Shown here piece by piece: positions 21,901-34,706 of a stretch of DNA of 64,000 nucleotides (positions within the stretch are counted from its first letter, which is position 1; every line of letters begins with the position of its first letter). The stretch spans positions 1,748,924 to 1,812,923 of the forward strand of contig JAZAYU010000086.1 of NCBI GenBank assembly GCA_038501625.1, read 5' to 3'. A model generated the notes under the pieces. The model had not been told where the DNA came from. It made no database searches and saw nothing but the letters and a program-made list of their open reading frames with translations. This stretch comes from Corbicula japonica. Its lineage: Eukaryota > Mollusca > Bivalvia > Venerida > Cyrenidae. The translations under genes were made by a program, and so were the position numbers.

Positions 21901-24900
21901 TAGGGGAAGGCTATGTGCTGTTGAGCCTTGAAGCAAGCTCGGCTGCGTTAAAATACCGAGAAAACGTCTTTGTCGACTTTTGAAACAACCCTTTCACCTT
22001 CTTTGAGCTAATGTTACAGAACTAGACTGATTTAGTTATTTTGGCATTTCATATATGTAATGAAAAATATCACTTTTATCAACATAGGTAGGGGAAGGCT
22101 ATGTGCTGTTGAGCCTTGAAGCAAGCTCGGCTGCGTTAAAATACCGAGAAAACGTCTTTGTCGACTTTTGAAACAACCCTTTCACCTTTTTAGAGCTAAT
22201 GTGACAGAACTAGACTGATTTAGTTATTTTGGCATTTCATATGGGTAACGAAAAATAACACTTTGATCAACATAGGTAGGGGAAGGCTATGTGCTGTTGA
22301 GCCTTGAAGCAAACCCGGGTGCGTAAAATCAACGAGAAAACGTCTTTGTCGACTTTTGAATCAACCCTTTCACCTTTTTAGAGCTAATGTGACAGAACTA
22401 GACTGATATAGTTATTTTGGCACTTCATATGGGTAACGAAAAATAACACTTTGATCAACATAGGTAGGGGAAGGCTATGTGCTGTTGAGCCTTGAAGCAA
22501 GCCCGGGTCATCAAAATACCGGGAAAACGTCTTTGTCGACTTTTGAAACAACCCTTTCACCTTTTTAGAGCTAATGTGACAGAACTAGACTGATATAGTT
22601 ATTTAGGCACTTCATATGGGTAACGAAAAATACCACTTTGATCAATATAGGTAGGGGAAGGCTATGTGCTGTTGAGCCTTGAAACAAACCCGGGTGCGTC
22701 AAAACAACTAGAAAACGCCTATGTCGACTTTTGAAACAACCCTTTCACCTTTTTAGAGCTAATGTGACAGAACTAGACTGATATAGTTATTTGGCACTTC
22801 ATATTGGGTAACGAAAAATAACACTTTGATCAACATAGGTAGGGGAAGGCTATGTGCTGTTGAGCCTTGAAGCAAACCCGGGTGCGTCAAAATACCGGGA
22901 AAACGTCTATGTCGACTTTTGAAACAACCCTTTCACCTTTTTAGAGCTAATGTGACGGAACTAGACTGATATAGTTGTTTAGGCACTTCATATGGGTAAT
23001 AAAAAATAACACTTTGATCAACATAGGTAGGGGAAGGCTATGTGCTGTTGAGCCTTGAAGCAAGCCCGGGTGCGTAAAAACAACGAGAAAACGTCTTTGT
23101 CGACTTTTGAATCAACCCTTTCACCTTTATTGAGCTAATGTGACAGAACTAGACTGATATAGTTCTTTTGGCACTTCATATGGGTAACGAAAAATAACAC
23201 TTTGATCAACATAGGTAGGGGAAGGCTATGTGCTGTTGAGCCTTGAAGCAAGCTCGGCTGCGTTAAAATACCGGGAAAACGTCTTTGTCGACTTTTGAAA
23301 CAACCCTTTCACCTTTTTAGAGCTAATGTGACAGAACTAGACTGATTTAGTTATTTTGGCATTTCATATGGGTAACGAAAAATATCACTTTTATCAACAT
23401 AGGTAGGGGAAGGCTATGTGCTGTTGAGCCTTGAAGCAAACCCGGGTGCGTAAAAACAACGAGAAAACGTCTTTGTCGACTTTTGAATCAACCCTTTCAC
23501 CTTTTTAGAGCTAATGTGACAGAACTAGACTGATATAGTTATTTTGGCACTTCATATGGGTAACGAAAAATAACACTTTGATCAACATAGGTAGGGGAAG
23601 GCTATGTGCTGTTGAGCCTTGAAGCAAGCCCCGGTGCGTCAAAATACCGGGAAAACGTCTTTGTCGACTTTTGAAACAACCCTTTCACCTTTTTAGAGCT
23701 AATGTGACAGAACTAGACTGATATAGTTATTTTGGCATTTCATATGGGTAACGAAAAATACCACTTTGATCAATATAGGTAGGGGAAGGCTATGTGCTGT
23801 TGAGCCTTGAAACAAACCCGGGTGCGTAAAAACAACTAGAAAACGTCTTTGTCGACTTTTGAAACAACCCTTTCACCTTTTTAGAGCTAATGTGACAGAA
23901 CTAGACTGATATAGTTATTTGCACTTCATATTGGTAACGAAAAATAACACTTTGATCAACATAGGTAGGGGAAGGCTATGTGCTGTTGAGCCTTGAAGCA
24001 AGCCCGGGTTCGTCAAAATACCGGGAAAACGTCTTTGTCGACTTTTGAAACAACCCTTTCACCTTTTTAGAGCTAATGTGACAGAACTAGACTGATATAG
24101 TTATTTAGGCACTTCATATGGGTAAAGAAAAATAACACTTTTATCAACATTGGTAGGGGAAGGCTATGTGCTGTTGAGCCTTGAAGCAAGCCCCGGTGCG
24201 TCCGAATACCGGGAAAACGTCTATGTCGACTTTTGAAACAACCCTTTCACCTTTTTAGAGCTAATGTGACGGAACTAGACTGATATAGTTGTTTAGGCAC
24301 TTCATATGGGTAACGAAAAATAATACTTTATCAACATAGGTAGGGGAAGGCTATGTGCTGTTGAGCCTTGAAGCAAACCCGGGTGCGTAAAAACAACGAG
24401 AAAACGTCTTTGTCGACTTTTGAATCAACCCTTTCACCTTTATTGAGCTAATGTGACAGAACTAGACTGATATAGTTCTTTTGGCACTTCATATGGGTAA
24501 CGAAAAATAACACTTTGATCAACATAGGTAGGGGAAGGCTATGTGCTGTTGAGCCTTGAAGCAAGCCCCGGTGCGTCAAAATACCGGGAAAACGTCTTTG
24601 TCGACTTTTGAAACAACCCTTTCACCTTTTTAGAGCTAATGTGACAGAACTAGACTGATTTAGTTATTTTGGCATTTCATATGGGTAACGAAAAATACCA
24701 GTTTGATCAATATAGGTAGGGGAAGGCTATGTGCTGTTGAGCCTTGAAACAAACCCGGGTGCGTAAAAACAACTAGAAAACGTCTTTGTCGACTTTTGAA
24801 ACAACCCTTTCACCTTTTTAGAGCTAATGTGACAGAACTAGACTGATATAGTTATTTGGCACTTCATATGGGTAACGAAAAATAACTCTTTGATCAACAT

Positions 24901-27790
24901 AGGTAGGGGAAGGCTATGTGCTGTTGAGCCTTGAAGCAAGCCCCGGGTGCGTCAAAATACCGGGAAAACGTCTTTGTCGACTTTTGAAACAACCCTTTCA
25001 CCTTTTTAGAGCTAATGTGACAGAACTAGACTGATATAGTTATTTAGGCACTTCATATGGGTAAAGAAAAATAACACTTTGATCAACATAGGTAGGGGAA
25101 GGCTATGTGCTGTTGAGCCTTGAAGCAAACCCGGGTGCGTCAAAATACCGGGAAAACGTCTTTGTCGACTTTTGAAACAACCCTTTCACCTTTTTAGAGC
25201 TAATGTGACAGAACTAGACTGATATAGTTATTTAGGCATTTCATATATGTAACGAAAAATATCACTTTGATCAACATAGGTAGGGGAAGGCTATGTGCTG
25301 TTGAGCCTTGAAGCAAACCCGGGTGCGTAAAAACAACGAGAAAACGTATTTGTCGACTTTTGAATCAACCCTTTCACCTTTATTGAGCTAATGTGACAGA
25401 ACTAGACTGATATAGTTCTTTTGGCACTTCATATGGGTAACGAAAAATAACACTTTGATCAACATAGGTAGGGGAAGGCTATGTGCTGTTGAGCCTTGAA
25501 GCAAACCCGGGTGCGTCAAAATACCGAGAAAACGTCTTTGTCGTCTTTTGAATCAACCCTTTCACCTTTTTAGAGCTAATGTGACAGAACTAGACTGATA
25601 GAGTTATTTAGGCACTTCATATGGGTAACGAAAAATACCACTTTGATCAACATATGTAGGGGAAGGCTATGTGCTGTTGAGCCTTGAAGCAAGACCGGGG
25701 TCGTCAAAATACCGGGAAAACGTCTTTGTCGACTTTTGAAACATCCCTTTCTACCTTCTTAGAGCTAATGTGACAGAACTAGACTGATATAGTTATTTAG
25801 GCACTTCATATGGGTAACGAAAAATAACACTTTGATCAACATAGGTAGGGGAAGGCTATGTGCTGTTGAGCCTTGAAGCAAGCCCGGGGTCGTCAAAATA
25901 CCGGGAAAACGTCTTTGTCGACTTTTGAATCAACCCTTTCACCTTTTTAGAGCTAATGTGACAGAACTAGACTGATATAGTTATTTAGGCACTTCATATG
26001 GGTAACGAAAAATAACACTTTTACCAACGTTGGTAGGGGAAGGCTATGTGCTGTTGAGCCTTGAAGCAAGCCCGGGTGCGTGGAAATACCGGGAAAACGT
26101 CTTTGTCGACTTTTGAAACAACCCTTTCACCTTTTTAGAGCTAATGTGACAGAACTAGACTGATATAAATATTTAGGCACTTCATATGGGTTAAACGAAA
26201 AATAACATTTTTATCAACATAGGTAGGGGAAGGCTATGTGCTGTTGAGCCTTGAAGCAAGTCCGGGGTCGTCAAAATACCGGGAAAACGCCTATGTCGAC
26301 TTTTGAATCAACCCTTTCACCTTTGTAGAGCTAATGTGACAGAACTAGACTGATATAGTTTTTTGGCACTTTATATGGGTAACGAAAAATAACACTTTGA
26401 TCAACATAGGTAGGGGAAGGCTATGTGCTGTTGAGCCTTGAAGCAAGCCCGGGGTCTCAAAATACCGGGAAAACGTCTTTGTCGACTTTTGAAACAACCC
26501 TTTCACCTTTTTAGAGCTAATGTGACAGAACTAGACTGATATAGTTATTTAGGCACTTCATATGGGTAACGAAAAATATCACTTTGATCAACATAGGTAG
26601 GGGAAGGCTATGTGCTGTTGAGCCTTGAAGCAAACCCGGGTGCATAAAAACAACGAGAAAATGTCTTTTTCGACTTTTGAATCAACCCTTTCACCTTCTT
26701 AGAGCTAATGTGACAGAACTAGACTGATATAGTTATTTTGGCACTTCATATGGGTAACGAAAAATAACCTTTTTACCAACATTGGTAGGGGAAGGCTATG
26801 TGCTGTTGAGCCTTGAAGCAAACCCGGGTGCGTGGAAATACCGGGAAAACGTCTTTGTCAACGTTTGAAACAACCCTTTCACCTTTTCAGAACTAATGTG
26901 ACAGAACAAGACTGATATAGTTCTTTAGGCATTTCATATGGGTAACGAAAAATATCACTTTTATCAACAAAGGTAGGGGAAGGCTATGTGCTGTTGAGCC
27001 TTGAAGCAATCCCGGGTGCGTCAAAATACCGGGAAAACGTCTTTGTCGACTTTTGAAACAACCCTTTCACCTTCTTAGAGCTAATGTGACAGAACTAGAC
27101 CGATATAGTTGTTTAGGCGTTTCATACAGGTAACGAAAAATAACACCTTGATCAACATAGGTAGGAGATGGCTATCTGCTGTTGAGCCTTGAAGCAAGCA
27201 CGGTGCGTCCAAATACCGGGAAAACGTCTTTGTCGACTTTTGTAACAACCTTATTACCTTCTTAGAGCTAGTATGACAGAACTAGACTGATATAGTTGTT
27301 TAGGCGCTTCATATGGGTAACGAAAAATAACACCTTGATCAACATAGGTAGGGGAAGGCTATGTGCTGTTGAGCCTTAAATCATACCCTGGACGTTAAAA
27401 TGCCGGAAAAACGTCTATGTTGACTTTTGAAACGACCCTTACACCTTCTTAGAGCTAATGTGACGGAAAAAGACTTACATGTTCGTTTAGGTACTTCAAA
27501 AGGGTAATGAAAAATGCCATTTTGATCAACATAGGTAGGGGAAGGCTATGTGCTAGGTAGCCTTGAAGAAAGATCGGTAGGTCTAATTTTCGGGAAAATG
27601 TCTTTGTTGACTTTTGAAACAACGAAATAAGCACCTTATGTGACTGAACTAGACATATATTGTCGGTAAGGCAATTTATATTGGTATTGAAAAATAGCAC
27701 TTATTTAACCATAGGTAGGGGACGGCTATGTGCTAGGGAGCCTTGAATGGTTAAAGGCCTATGTTGACTTTTGTAACAACCCTTAACCCT
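18965..27790 (+). repeat. 188-bp satellite array, about 47 copies
   Basis: The unit GGTAGGGGAAGGCTATGTGC..TGAGCCTTGAAGC..CCGGGAAAACGTC..GTCGACTTTTGAAAC..AGAGCTAATGTGACAG..CACTTCATATGGGTAACG recurs every 188 bp (marker T at 19083, 19271, 19459, 19647). Central copies are very similar. The first one or two and the last four or five are diverged and shortened, as expected for arrays kept uniform by unequal exchange. Local higher-order periods are visible: 751 bp (19181 to 19932), 564 bp (20347 to 20911) and 1128 bp (22642 to 23770). No open frame runs through it. Confidence 0.95.
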
Positions 27791-30700
27791 AAATGTAAAG
27801 ACTGTGCATTTATTGTTGGAACCTATATTTCCTACAAATATTTATGATTTCTGTTAAAGAAGTTTTTCCTGATTAGGGTATTTCTATTTAAGAGTCATAT
27901 CAGGTTCAAACTGAGAACAAGCTCAAGAACAATACCCACAATCAAAATGCTAACATACATTGCTTGGTTCTGGATTATGTATTATTTTCAGTAGGCTATG
28001 GGAAATTTTCTTCAGTTTATTTACCCCTCATTCATGTGAATATATAGAACCAGTTGTAATGGTTTAAATTTTTTTATAATATCTAAGATAACACTGAATA
28101 CATTTGAAGTTTATTGTTTATCTAATCAGGAAAACAGTTTATGAGAACATCACCATTAAAACATGCTCTGATCTATACTCGGACAGCAAAAATTTCAAGT
28201 ATCCACTCTCCTACTCATCATTTTGCGAAATTAGAAAACAAAAAATTCAAAATCCTTTCTTCAAACAAATTTGGTTTTACTGAAATCATTGCAAAGATAC
28301 AAGATGTTCATGAAAATCTGCAGTCATAACGTAGTTATCTTTCCCTTCGTGATAATAAGGGTTTAACAAAGAAGTCGGCGATTCTAAAAAAATATTCAGA
28401 TTACCGGTATTAGATAGAAAAAAATTTCTCTAGTTTTAGTCAATAAAATCACAAAACATTTATTAAAATAACAACTTGTGTGTTGACTGACAGCTTCATT
28501 CTACTTGCTTCTGGCTTATTCAATTGTCCTTTTAGGTCAAGCACTGAATGTTGGCATTTTTAAAACAGTGCTTGTTTAATGTAGTTAAATACATTAGGCA
28601 CTAATAAGCAGCATTTAATACCAGTGACATAGGAACTTCACTAGCTTGCATGTATTTTCAACATTTAGGCACTGTTATGCAGAGTCTATAAATCTGGCAG
28701 CAATATCTTGGTTTTGAAGATTTAGTTTCAGTGTTATTAGCACAACAAACAATTTTATGGCAACTGATCCCTATCAATTCCACAAATAAAGATATTGGAA
28801 GGCCTGTGAAGAATAAAGTGTTGTTTTTGTATTATTTAAGTTATTTATGTCACTGGTTCTCTTCTTCAATTATTTGTTCTCTGTCTGAAGTTCTGGCAGT
28901 ATGTCATGAGACTGGACTGATGCATCTTCCGCTTTGCAATCTCAATCATGCAAATAATCTATTCTTCCTGAAAAACAGGAAAATGAAAAGAATTAAAATA
29001 TACTATTCTGCCTTAAAATAAAACAATTACAGTAACTGTGATATCATTTAATTTATCTGGCAAGAATTTTCACGCAAAAACCACAAATGATATCTTATGG
29101 GTTAATAACCTTGGTATGAATTTAAGTCCGCACAAAGATATCGTCTGTGGTTTTGTGCAAATATAAATTCATGTATTTTTTTCTTTTGAGAAATATTATT
29201 ACTGGTTTTTAAATTTGTGCATTTACCCTAGCACGATATATGCCAAATTTAAACTTGTGTAAAATATTATAATAACTGTACAACATATCAAAATAATAAA
29301 AAAAAGTTGAGTAATTAAAACATGCAAGCTCCAGGCATTTGCAATCAGTGTAGAGCTAGGATGGGTCTACAATACTCAACAGACACACCCATAAACAATT
29401 TATGAAATTAAATTCATAATTCACAAATTTTAAAAGTCACATTAATTACAAACATAGAGTAGTTAGAGTTTAAAATTACCATAATATCATTAATTAATAT
29501 AAGTTCCTGATCTGGTATGCAAGAATATATTAGGTGATTCTGGTATCAAACATCTAGTTTGGTTACAATGTTTTTTATTATTTGAGCAAGTGACCTCTAT
29601 TTTGGTCCAAGATAATCCAGTTTCAAATGAATCCACAATATAACCAAAACTGAAATTCAGTGTGAACTAGATTTTTTATGTTTGGACATTGTAACCTACA
29701 TTTGTAGTTTTTGACCCCAGATGATCCAGTTTCGAAGTTGCATAAAATATTATTTAAACAAACGTTATAACTTCCAGTACTTGATGATCATCTGATGATA
29801 AAGTTAAAACATTTTTATTTAGTTTGACCAAGATATCAAACTCAGCTGATCCAAGTTCTAATTCCAGCAAGCTATCTTCTGCACAATAATGACAAATCTG
29901 GCCTCAATTTGTGTTTACATTAAATTACCAAGTTTTAAAATCATGCAAAATATTTCAAGGACATACCCTGCGATTCAGTCTGAAAAAAAAGAAGAAAAAT
30001 CTGACCTGTATTGTGTTAATACCATTTTTGGTTTGATATGACATACAGTTTCTATAACAGATGACCCAGCTTCAAACTTGTTGTAAGTACAAACAAAAGC
30101 ATACTTCTAAGAAAGTTGTATATTAATAGTACACTATAAGCTTCAACATGTTATTGTTATTATTATTATTTTAAAGAAAAGCTATTTTTATTCAATTACC
30201 ATGCAGTTTGTTAACATTCATGGCTGTTTCAGGCATCTCACTCACAGTCAGAGACAATGTTGAGACACTAATTCTGGTTGAATGAAGGAGACTAATTCAT
30301 GATAATTGTTGTTTTTATGTTGGACCACCTTTATGTGTAGTCACATGGTAACCAAGATTCGGAAGGGGAAGCAATCCGGATCAATCTTGTCCTCCCTGGA
30401 AGGAAACAAAACATGATTTTTCTGAATATGCTTTTCATATCAATTATTATCATTAACCAATAAAGATTTTTTATGCACCAAACCTGACTTTTTTACTTAA
30501 ATGTCCAGGCAGCACAAGCAACTGAGTGCACAAGTTATGATACGGGGCCAGTTCAACATTTACCTGCTATACTAATACTCAAGATCTAATAATCAAGTGA
30601 GATCTTTTATTACGTAAACAGATGCCTAAATATAAACTTGTTGGTGTCACTCTGAGCAGTGTGCTACTTCTGATAATGATCATGCTGGTTGAATTTTATC

Positions 30701-31460
30701 TTGCCAATTAGGAAAATCTAAGCTAGCCCATGGACAAGGATTCAGACTATTTTAACTTGTCCAATCTGATTTGCAACTAGTCACGGGCTTCGGGCTAGTG
30801 GGTTTGTCTAGCCTTGCGCTTAAACTATTTTTGTTTTATAAAGCACGCCATTCAGTTTACGATTTCACAAATGAGAAATGACCATACAAAGAATACAGGT
30901 GTGTAGCAGTGGTATATTGAGTATTTTATCATGGTTGGTTCAATGTATGGCCTGTAAGGCGATAATGAAACATTGGTGCACGAAATAAACGACATTCAAC
31001 GTGGGGTAATTCAGTGAAATGAATCACAACCTATGACATCACCCATATCGTGATTTGTCTTGGACAAGTAGTGTTATAAGAAAAAACTCTGTCCAAATGT
31101 ACTCTTGTCAATATTTAATTCTGTTTTAATGATGTTTATGGAAGTATCATATGGCAATATGTATTGTATTGCAGCATTTGCAGGCAGCCTAAAGATACAC
31201 ATCATTATCTGTAGGTAAATATTATCAATATACCAAAAGTGTTAGAATGTTTTTTGTAGTAAATACATACCTTATTAATTATATAATCAAGATGATAATC
31301 TAATACTTACAAATATATGGATGACAAATGGCCTCTCCATTTTCTGTTGTATTTGTGCCACATTTTATCTTTATGGACATTTCCCAGCATAATACTAATA
31401 CCACTGCACATCAAATATCAACATTACTCTTGCCATTCTGGACCTGAAAAAAGGTTAAAT
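27791..31460. other. Interior of Z right of the satellite, nothing coding recognised
   Basis: This is AT-rich DNA with short open frames (28141-28329 and 28731-29021, +) lacking domains or splice context. Between 29540 and 30070 phrases such as GACCCCAGATGATCCAGTTTC and AGATGACCCAGCTTC look like a decayed dispersed repeat. It could not be aligned further by eye. Confidence 0.4.
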
Positions 31461-31464
31461 GTTA

Positions 31465-31905
31465 AAAAAGTGAAATATGCATATCAGAAATCGCCACACT
31501 CAGAAAACACAGCCTCCCCATGGAGTGAAAATGAAGAGGGAAAGAGCATGTGTTTATAAGAATATCAATTTCAAATAAGAAACCAAAAACAATTAATGAA
31601 AAAGAGAACCCTTTGGGTTAGCACGTTGGAACGGTCAATGGCAAAACATTTGCCACTGGAGGTTTCAACCAGGTTCAAGGGTGCACCAACCTCAAACTTG
31701 CCCAAACAGGTTCTTAAATCAACAAACAAGTACAAGTTGTTTTGGTGAAATAACTCCAACCAACCCACTCATTAGCTCAACAATATTGCATGCAAAAGCA
31801 CACAAACCTATAAAACATACGAAACTAATAGCCATGCAAAGCCAAAGGTGCGGGTACTCAATGATCTAACAATTGACCAGAACACCAGGAGTCAAATAAG
31901 CAAGA
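31465..31905 (+). mobile_element. Repeat X, complete copy
   Basis: This is the best uninterrupted copy in the window. It starts AAGTGAAATATGCATATCAG and passes GCCACACTCAGAAAACACAG, AACGGTCAATGGC, GGGTGCACCAACCTC and GTACAAGTTGTTTTGG. It ends near CAGGAGTCAAATAAGC. It has no significant open frame and no terminal inverted repeat. The left end contains the palindrome ATATGCATAT. The class is unknown. At least seven other whole or partial copies are in this window. Confidence 0.75.
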
Positions 31906-32253
31906 CCATAAAAATGTGAATATTGAAAAATTGTTAAAATGTACAATATTACTACCATATGATATTCTGCATTCTATCTGTAGATATGACTTTAAGTCTT
32001 TATAAGTCACGTTATATCTCATTTATGCGACCAGTGTAGATCCAGATCAGTCCAAACATCAGTGAGTCTGATCAGGATCTTTGATTTAGTAGGTAATTTC
32101 TGACAATGAAACAAACAGTGGAACTCCAGATCAGAATGCATGGACGATTCAAACTTGCCCTGTATTTAAAGCTCGGAGATCGTTTTATGGCTCCCTGCAC
32201 AAAGCAGTCCCCTCCCTTCATATCGCCGGTGCAATTATCATAACCTATATTAA

Positions 32254-32966
32254 CCCTTTCCTCCATAAATAGGCATTTTTACGCATGTGCGACCAGTGAT
32301 CTGTGCCGTCTGATCATGGATCTGCACTGGTCGCATTTCTAGGTCAGAGATAGGCCTAATCTAACAAATTCACATGCGAACAGTTTAGATCGTGATTACA
32401 CGCACGAATGTGCTAGCTGATCTGGATCTAAACTGTTCGCCCATGCAATTAAGGTATTGACCATTTCGAAATTAGTGTCTAAATTACAGAAGTCGGTATT
32501 TCCGTACAATCGGTCAGGGGGGTACGCGTATGTATGACGACATTGCGTAAAATTAATCATATTTTAATTTTGTTATTGAAATCAACAATCTTTTTATTAG
32601 ACAGTTACTGAATATGTTAAAATATACTGAATGACACGAAAAATAATTTCGTTTGATGTAACTTTATCAGTTCTCTCAGTTAAAAATTGAGATAGCGTCC
32701 CTGAATGTTGATAAAGAATGAGAAAATTTTATATTTAATTACCTACATTAGATAATTTTTATGGCAAGTTACAATTTATAGTTATACCAAATAAAATGTG
32801 TAAATGTTTTCGCCAATTTCAACATTTAACCGTTCAAAACATGTTTTTTCTCAATACGCTCTATATATCGCCATTAACGGCAACCCCCCTGACCAAAGTA
32901 CGATCGGTACCGGAAAACGGGCTAAACTGGTAATTTCGAAATCGAGAATATCTATGGAGGAAAGGG
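32254..32966. mobile_element. piggyBac-like MITE (TTAA target, CCCTTTCCTCCATA termini)
   Basis: TTAA at 32250-32253 and 32967-32970 flanks a 713-bp element starting CCCTTTCCTCCATA and ending with its inverse TATGGAGGAAAGGG. TTAA duplication with a CCCTTT-type end is the piggyBac signature. Inside are two adjacent hairpins (32284-32340 and 32367-32442). The open frame at 32804-33226 runs across the right end into flanking DNA and is not a gene. A degenerate left end of the same type may lie at 47845-47890. Confidence 0.8.
32284..32442. repeat. Two adjacent hairpins inside the piggyBac-like MITE
   Basis: ATGTGCGACCAGTGATCTG pairs with GGATCTGCACTGGTCGCAT (32284-32340). ATGCGAACAGTTTAGATC pairs with GATCTAAACTGTTCGCCCAT (32371-32442). 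Similar GATCTGCACTGGTCGC phrases occur upstream at 32027-32052 (GCGACCAGTGTAGATCC), so this motif belongs to a wider repeat family. Confidence 0.7.
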
Positions 32967-33525
32967 TTAAGGGCCATAACAGCTATATATGTCTTGATCT
33001 GTCATATCAGCTGCAAGAAGTGAAAGGGTCATTTCAATACTGTAGTGAATATAGAATTTCTCTTGCCAATACATGTTTTCACAGCATTTCAAAGTACCAG
33101 ATACTCTTCATAGCTCCCTGGAACCTAAGCTTTCAGACAACGTTTGAATCAATACCACACATTTATTCATTTATCACAAATATCAGCTGTGGTAATTACA
33201 AATTATTTACAGTGTCAGCATTCTAGGAAATACGATGTGAACATACACAATTATTGCATTTGCAGACGAATCAATACGCAAGTGGGATCAAGACTAAAAT
33301 AAGTGCTAACTCTTTAATCAGTTAAATCACGGAAAAAATGCATAATTTAACATAAAACAAATTTTTATTACATTCATTAGCAAATGTTTACTTTAATATC
33401 AGCCGCCATTGTTTTTTTTAAGTAAGTAGAATACACACGACTGCGCATGCCCAACTTCATATCCGTTCGCGAGGCGCTATTGCTTGCTGTTAATGTTCGC
33501 TAGGTTTGCTTTAGTAAAATCAACA

Positions 33526-33758
33526 GATTGCTCTATTTGAAAAAGTAAACATTCGTTTAATTACGTCACTTTACAAATTTATGACGTAGAAATAAGCATC
33601 ATGACGTAGTCTAAATCAATAATGAAAGTGCTCAATTAATATGATGCGCAATAATACGAAAGTACGCGAGCACGCGGAGTGTTAGATAAGGCCATGCGAG
33701 ATAAGGAAATCTGACACGGCTAAAAATAGAGATTTTTCTGTCTAGTAAGTGAGAAAAA
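33526..33758 (+). mobile_element. Element Y, unit 1, last part
   Basis: It matches the tail of unit 2 (34488-34706): GATTGCTCT..TTGAAAAAGTAAACATT, TCATGACGTAGTCTAAATC, AGTACGCGAGCACGCGGAG and GTCTAGTAAGTGAGAAAA. It resumes after insertion Z. It abuts unit 2 head-to-tail with no spacer. Confidence 0.75.
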
Positions 33759-34706
33759 GAGAATCTATCATTGGTATTCGGCGAAGATCAAGGTATCTCA
33801 ACCCGAGGGTAATGCTTTCCAGACGGAAACGAGGCTGTGCCGAGTTTCCGTCTGGAAAGCATTGCCCGAGGGTTGGGATACCGCGATCTTCGCCGAATAC
33901 CAATGATTGATTATTTTTCTCACTTACTTCTTAAAGATTCAAACAAAATTCTTTAAAATTAAAAAAAAAACGCAAGAATTTTAGAGAACTATTTCTTTCG
34001 CGTAACTTCCATTAGGAACAGTAAATCAGCCACGAATACACATTCCTGTCAAACACCCATAACATGTAGGCCTTAAACAATATCGTTAAAAATAAAAGAA
34101 AGGAAAAGAATAGTTTGTTCATTGCATGAAAACAGCTGGTTCATTCGTTGAAAACGGATAACGGATCTGCGATTTTTAAGGTTATCCGTGATTTCGTCAC
34201 AATTTAAAATTCAAAAAAATTAAATTGTACATACCAGTTGAAATGTCCCGATTAAACAGCAGTAGCTTTCCCATTTTATTTTCCATTCACTTTCTTTATA
34301 GATCTTGATGTTTAACGAAGCTCGCAACAGCGGTATAAGAATGAAACACTTTATAAAAAGTAGCAATTTCAGACTCATACCACGATAAACACTTCCAAGT
34401 TCCAGCGTTAAGAATTAAGCAACCTCCGAGTGTATCCTTTCCATATGATTTTTGAACAAAATCCTGATGAAACAAAATCAACAGATTGCTCTTTTTGAAA
34501 AAGTAAACATTACGTCACTTTACAAATTTAGATGACGTAATATAGTATCATGACGTAGTCTAAATCAATAATGAAAGTGCTCAATTAATATGGTGCGCAA
34601 TAATACGAAAGTACGCGAGCACGCGGAGTGTTAGATAAGGCCATGCGAGATAAGGAAATCTCACACGGCTAAAAATAGAGATTTTTCTGTCTAGTAAGTG
34701 AGAAAA
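33759..34706 (+). mobile_element. Element Y, unit 2 (complete, 948 bp)
   Basis: This is the complete head-to-tail second unit: the hairpin head at 33769-33905, a 550-bp middle, and a 230-bp tail ending GTAAGTGAGAAAA. It joins directly to the right half of X at 34707. It has no transposase frame. Head-to-tail dimers are typical of rolling-circle or tandemly inserting elements, but the ends do not show convincing Helitron termini, so the class is open. Confidence 0.75.
33769..33905. repeat. 137-bp hairpin at the head of Y unit 2
   Basis: It matches the hairpin at 17983-18119 almost base for base. Here pairing extends outward, because the tail of unit 1 (AGTAAGTGAGAAAAA) is complementary to TTTTTCTCACTTACT at 33914-33928. 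The total near-palindrome across the unit junction is therefore about 180 bp. Confidence 0.8.

Larger units (their letters stand above)
18700..33515. mobile_element. Insertion Z: 14.8-kb element carrying a satellite array
   Basis: Z interrupts Y unit 1. The decamer AAAATCAACA stands on both sides (18690-18699 and 33516-33525) and occurs once in the uninterrupted Y unit 2. The left end carries TAGCGAACA(C/A)TAAGG-type repeats four times within 100 bp (18713, 18727, 18739, 18785). The right end carries the inverted form (TTAATGTTCGCTA at 33490-33502, and CCGTTCGCGA nearby). A 10-bp duplication with inverted subterminal repeats suggests a DNA transposon; Mutator-like elements make 8-11-bp duplications. 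No transposase frame was found, so it would be non-autonomous. Confidence 0.55.

Noticed and set aside
18965..27790. CENP-B box in the 188-bp unit
   Set aside because: TTCG and CGGG do occur in some units (GTTCGTCAAAATACCGGGA), but the spacing is 9 instead of 7 bases and the required positions do not line up.
32804..33226. 140-residue open frame as a gene
   Set aside because: It crosses the right end of the piggyBac-like MITE and its TTAA flank into unrelated DNA, so it is an accidental frame.
33759..34706. Helitron assignment for element Y on the basis of the CTAG near its end and head-to-tail arrangement
   Set aside because: CTAG is 13 bases from the end and there is no hairpin just before it; the insertion site in X is not A^T, so the class is left open.
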